DNA from: Spirosoma profusum | Lineage (GTDB): Bacteria; Bacteroidota; Bacteroidia; Cytophagales; Spirosomataceae | Assembly (NCBI RefSeq): GCF_014699005.1 | Contig: NZ_JACWZY010000003.1 | Coordinates: 343,978 to 407,977 of the forward strand | Direction: 5' to 3' | Length of the DNA: 64,000 nucleotides | Part shown: piece by piece, positions 63,755 through 64,000 of the stretch | Position numbering within the stretch: the stretch's first letter is position 1 | Layout: each line of letters opens with the position of its first letter | The notes under the pieces: generated by a model | Database searches by the model: none | Told to the model about the DNA's origin: nothing | What the model saw: the letters and a program-made list of their open reading frames with translations, nothing else | Made by a program: the position numbers and the translations under genes

Positions 63755-63784
63755 CAAAGATATGTAAACGTTTCTTTTTGTCAA
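63755..63784 (-). promoter_or_regulatory. Promoter of the membrane protein/HTH operon
   Basis: On the minus strand, TTG (63782-63784), a 19-base spacer and TATCTTTG (63755-63762) match the Bacteroidota consensus exactly. The -33 TTG lies inside the palindrome at 63774-63801. Confidence 0.75.
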
Positions 63785-63801
63785 GAATTCTTGACAAAAA
63801 G
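63774..63801. promoter_or_regulatory. Perfect 28-base palindrome, likely operator
   Basis: CTTTTTGTCAAGAA and its exact reverse complement meet without a spacer. The site covers the -33 box of the operon promoter, an ideal place for repression by the XRE regulator encoded downstream. The remaining 199 bases to the window end contain no gene I can support. Confidence 0.75.
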
Positions 63802-64000
63802 TCCGCTATTGTGGCTAGTTGCATAATGCGTGCCCTTACCTGTACTGACTATTGAAGAAAAATAAGCGTAGTGAGAACTTACTGGGCTTGGTGAGTTAAA
63901 CTAACGTGAATTATGGATAATGAAGAAGGTAAGTCATTGATATTAAGCGCATAGAAAGCAAAAGTGGTAGAGATTTGTACGGCCAAGTATCATTTCTCAT

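Noticed and set aside
1..64000. tRNA or rRNA genes
   Set aside because: No cloverleaf-like segments or rRNA-like stretches were noticed by eye in the intergenic regions; a covariance-model search would be needed to be certain.

Overview
This 64 kb window looks like chromosomal DNA from a Bacteroidota bacterium of the Spirosoma/Cytophagales type. The evidence is a FecI/FecR-type sigma/anti-sigma pair, TAT-exported sugar isomerase-like proteins, a ThuA/PQQ-type dehydrogenase/cytochrome c fusion, very large secreted proteins with DUF11, Ig-like and beta-helix modules, few Shine-Dalgarno sites, and promoters that fit the Bacteroidota TTG-N19..21-TAnnTTTG pattern. No rRNA, tRNA, CRISPR array, complete prophage or insertion sequence was seen. 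The genus is inferred from gene content only.

Layout. 1-9.4 kb: partial FecR, an ECF sigma factor, two exported xylose-isomerase-like TIM barrels, an M23 peptidase, the 1,179-residue ThuA-dehydrogenase-PKD-cytochrome c lipoprotein and an exported Nif3-like protein. 9.5-18.9 kb: housekeeping and mixed genes, namely a YgiQ-type radical SAM protein, KptA, a ComM/YifB AAA protein, two unrecognised exported proteins facing each other across a perfect hairpin, an FHA-PrsW fusion, RsmH and a TlpA-like lipoprotein. 19.0-21.6 kb: a small phage-like cassette (RecE-like nuclease, two unknown proteins, a divergent repressor-like HTH gene). 21.8-24.4 kb: an acidic protein, then a plant-like glucuronokinase followed by a GalU-type nucleotidyltransferase. 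24.5-32.8 kb: two large exported proteins sharing a DUF11 C-terminal module. 33-40 kb: AspS, an exported M20 amidohydrolase, a DHA2 transporter and a xylulokinase-like kinase. 39.9-41.5 kb: a decaying patch with a DUF433 antitoxin, its toxin carrying a nonsense mutation, a twice-frameshifted Crp gene and the stump of a beta-barrel gene. 41.6-51.2 kb: a ribose/xylose-type ABC importer, a DUF6528 propeller, a DegT aminotransferase and an alpha-glucuronidase-like hydrolase. 51.3-61.9 kb: a 2,698-residue modular beta-helix protein, a 7TM-DISM/HTH sensor and the stump of a TPR-like gene. 62-64 kb: an esterase lipoprotein and a self-regulating membrane protein/HTH pair.

How the genes fit together. 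Many genes suit a plant-polysaccharide or sugar-acid life style: sugar isomerase-like proteins, a sugar dehydrogenase, xylulokinase, a monosaccharide ABC importer, an alpha-glucuronidase-like enzyme, an acetylesterase-like protein and a possible glucuronate to UDP-glucuronate salvage pair.

Two genome-scale signals stand out. First, the pentamer ACGTA/TACGT is far more common than chance across most of the window and falls to background in a few stretches. Second, several families of inverted repeats sit exactly at gene boundaries. One family forms almost the whole predicted 5' leader of aspS and also ends directly before the galU-like start codon.
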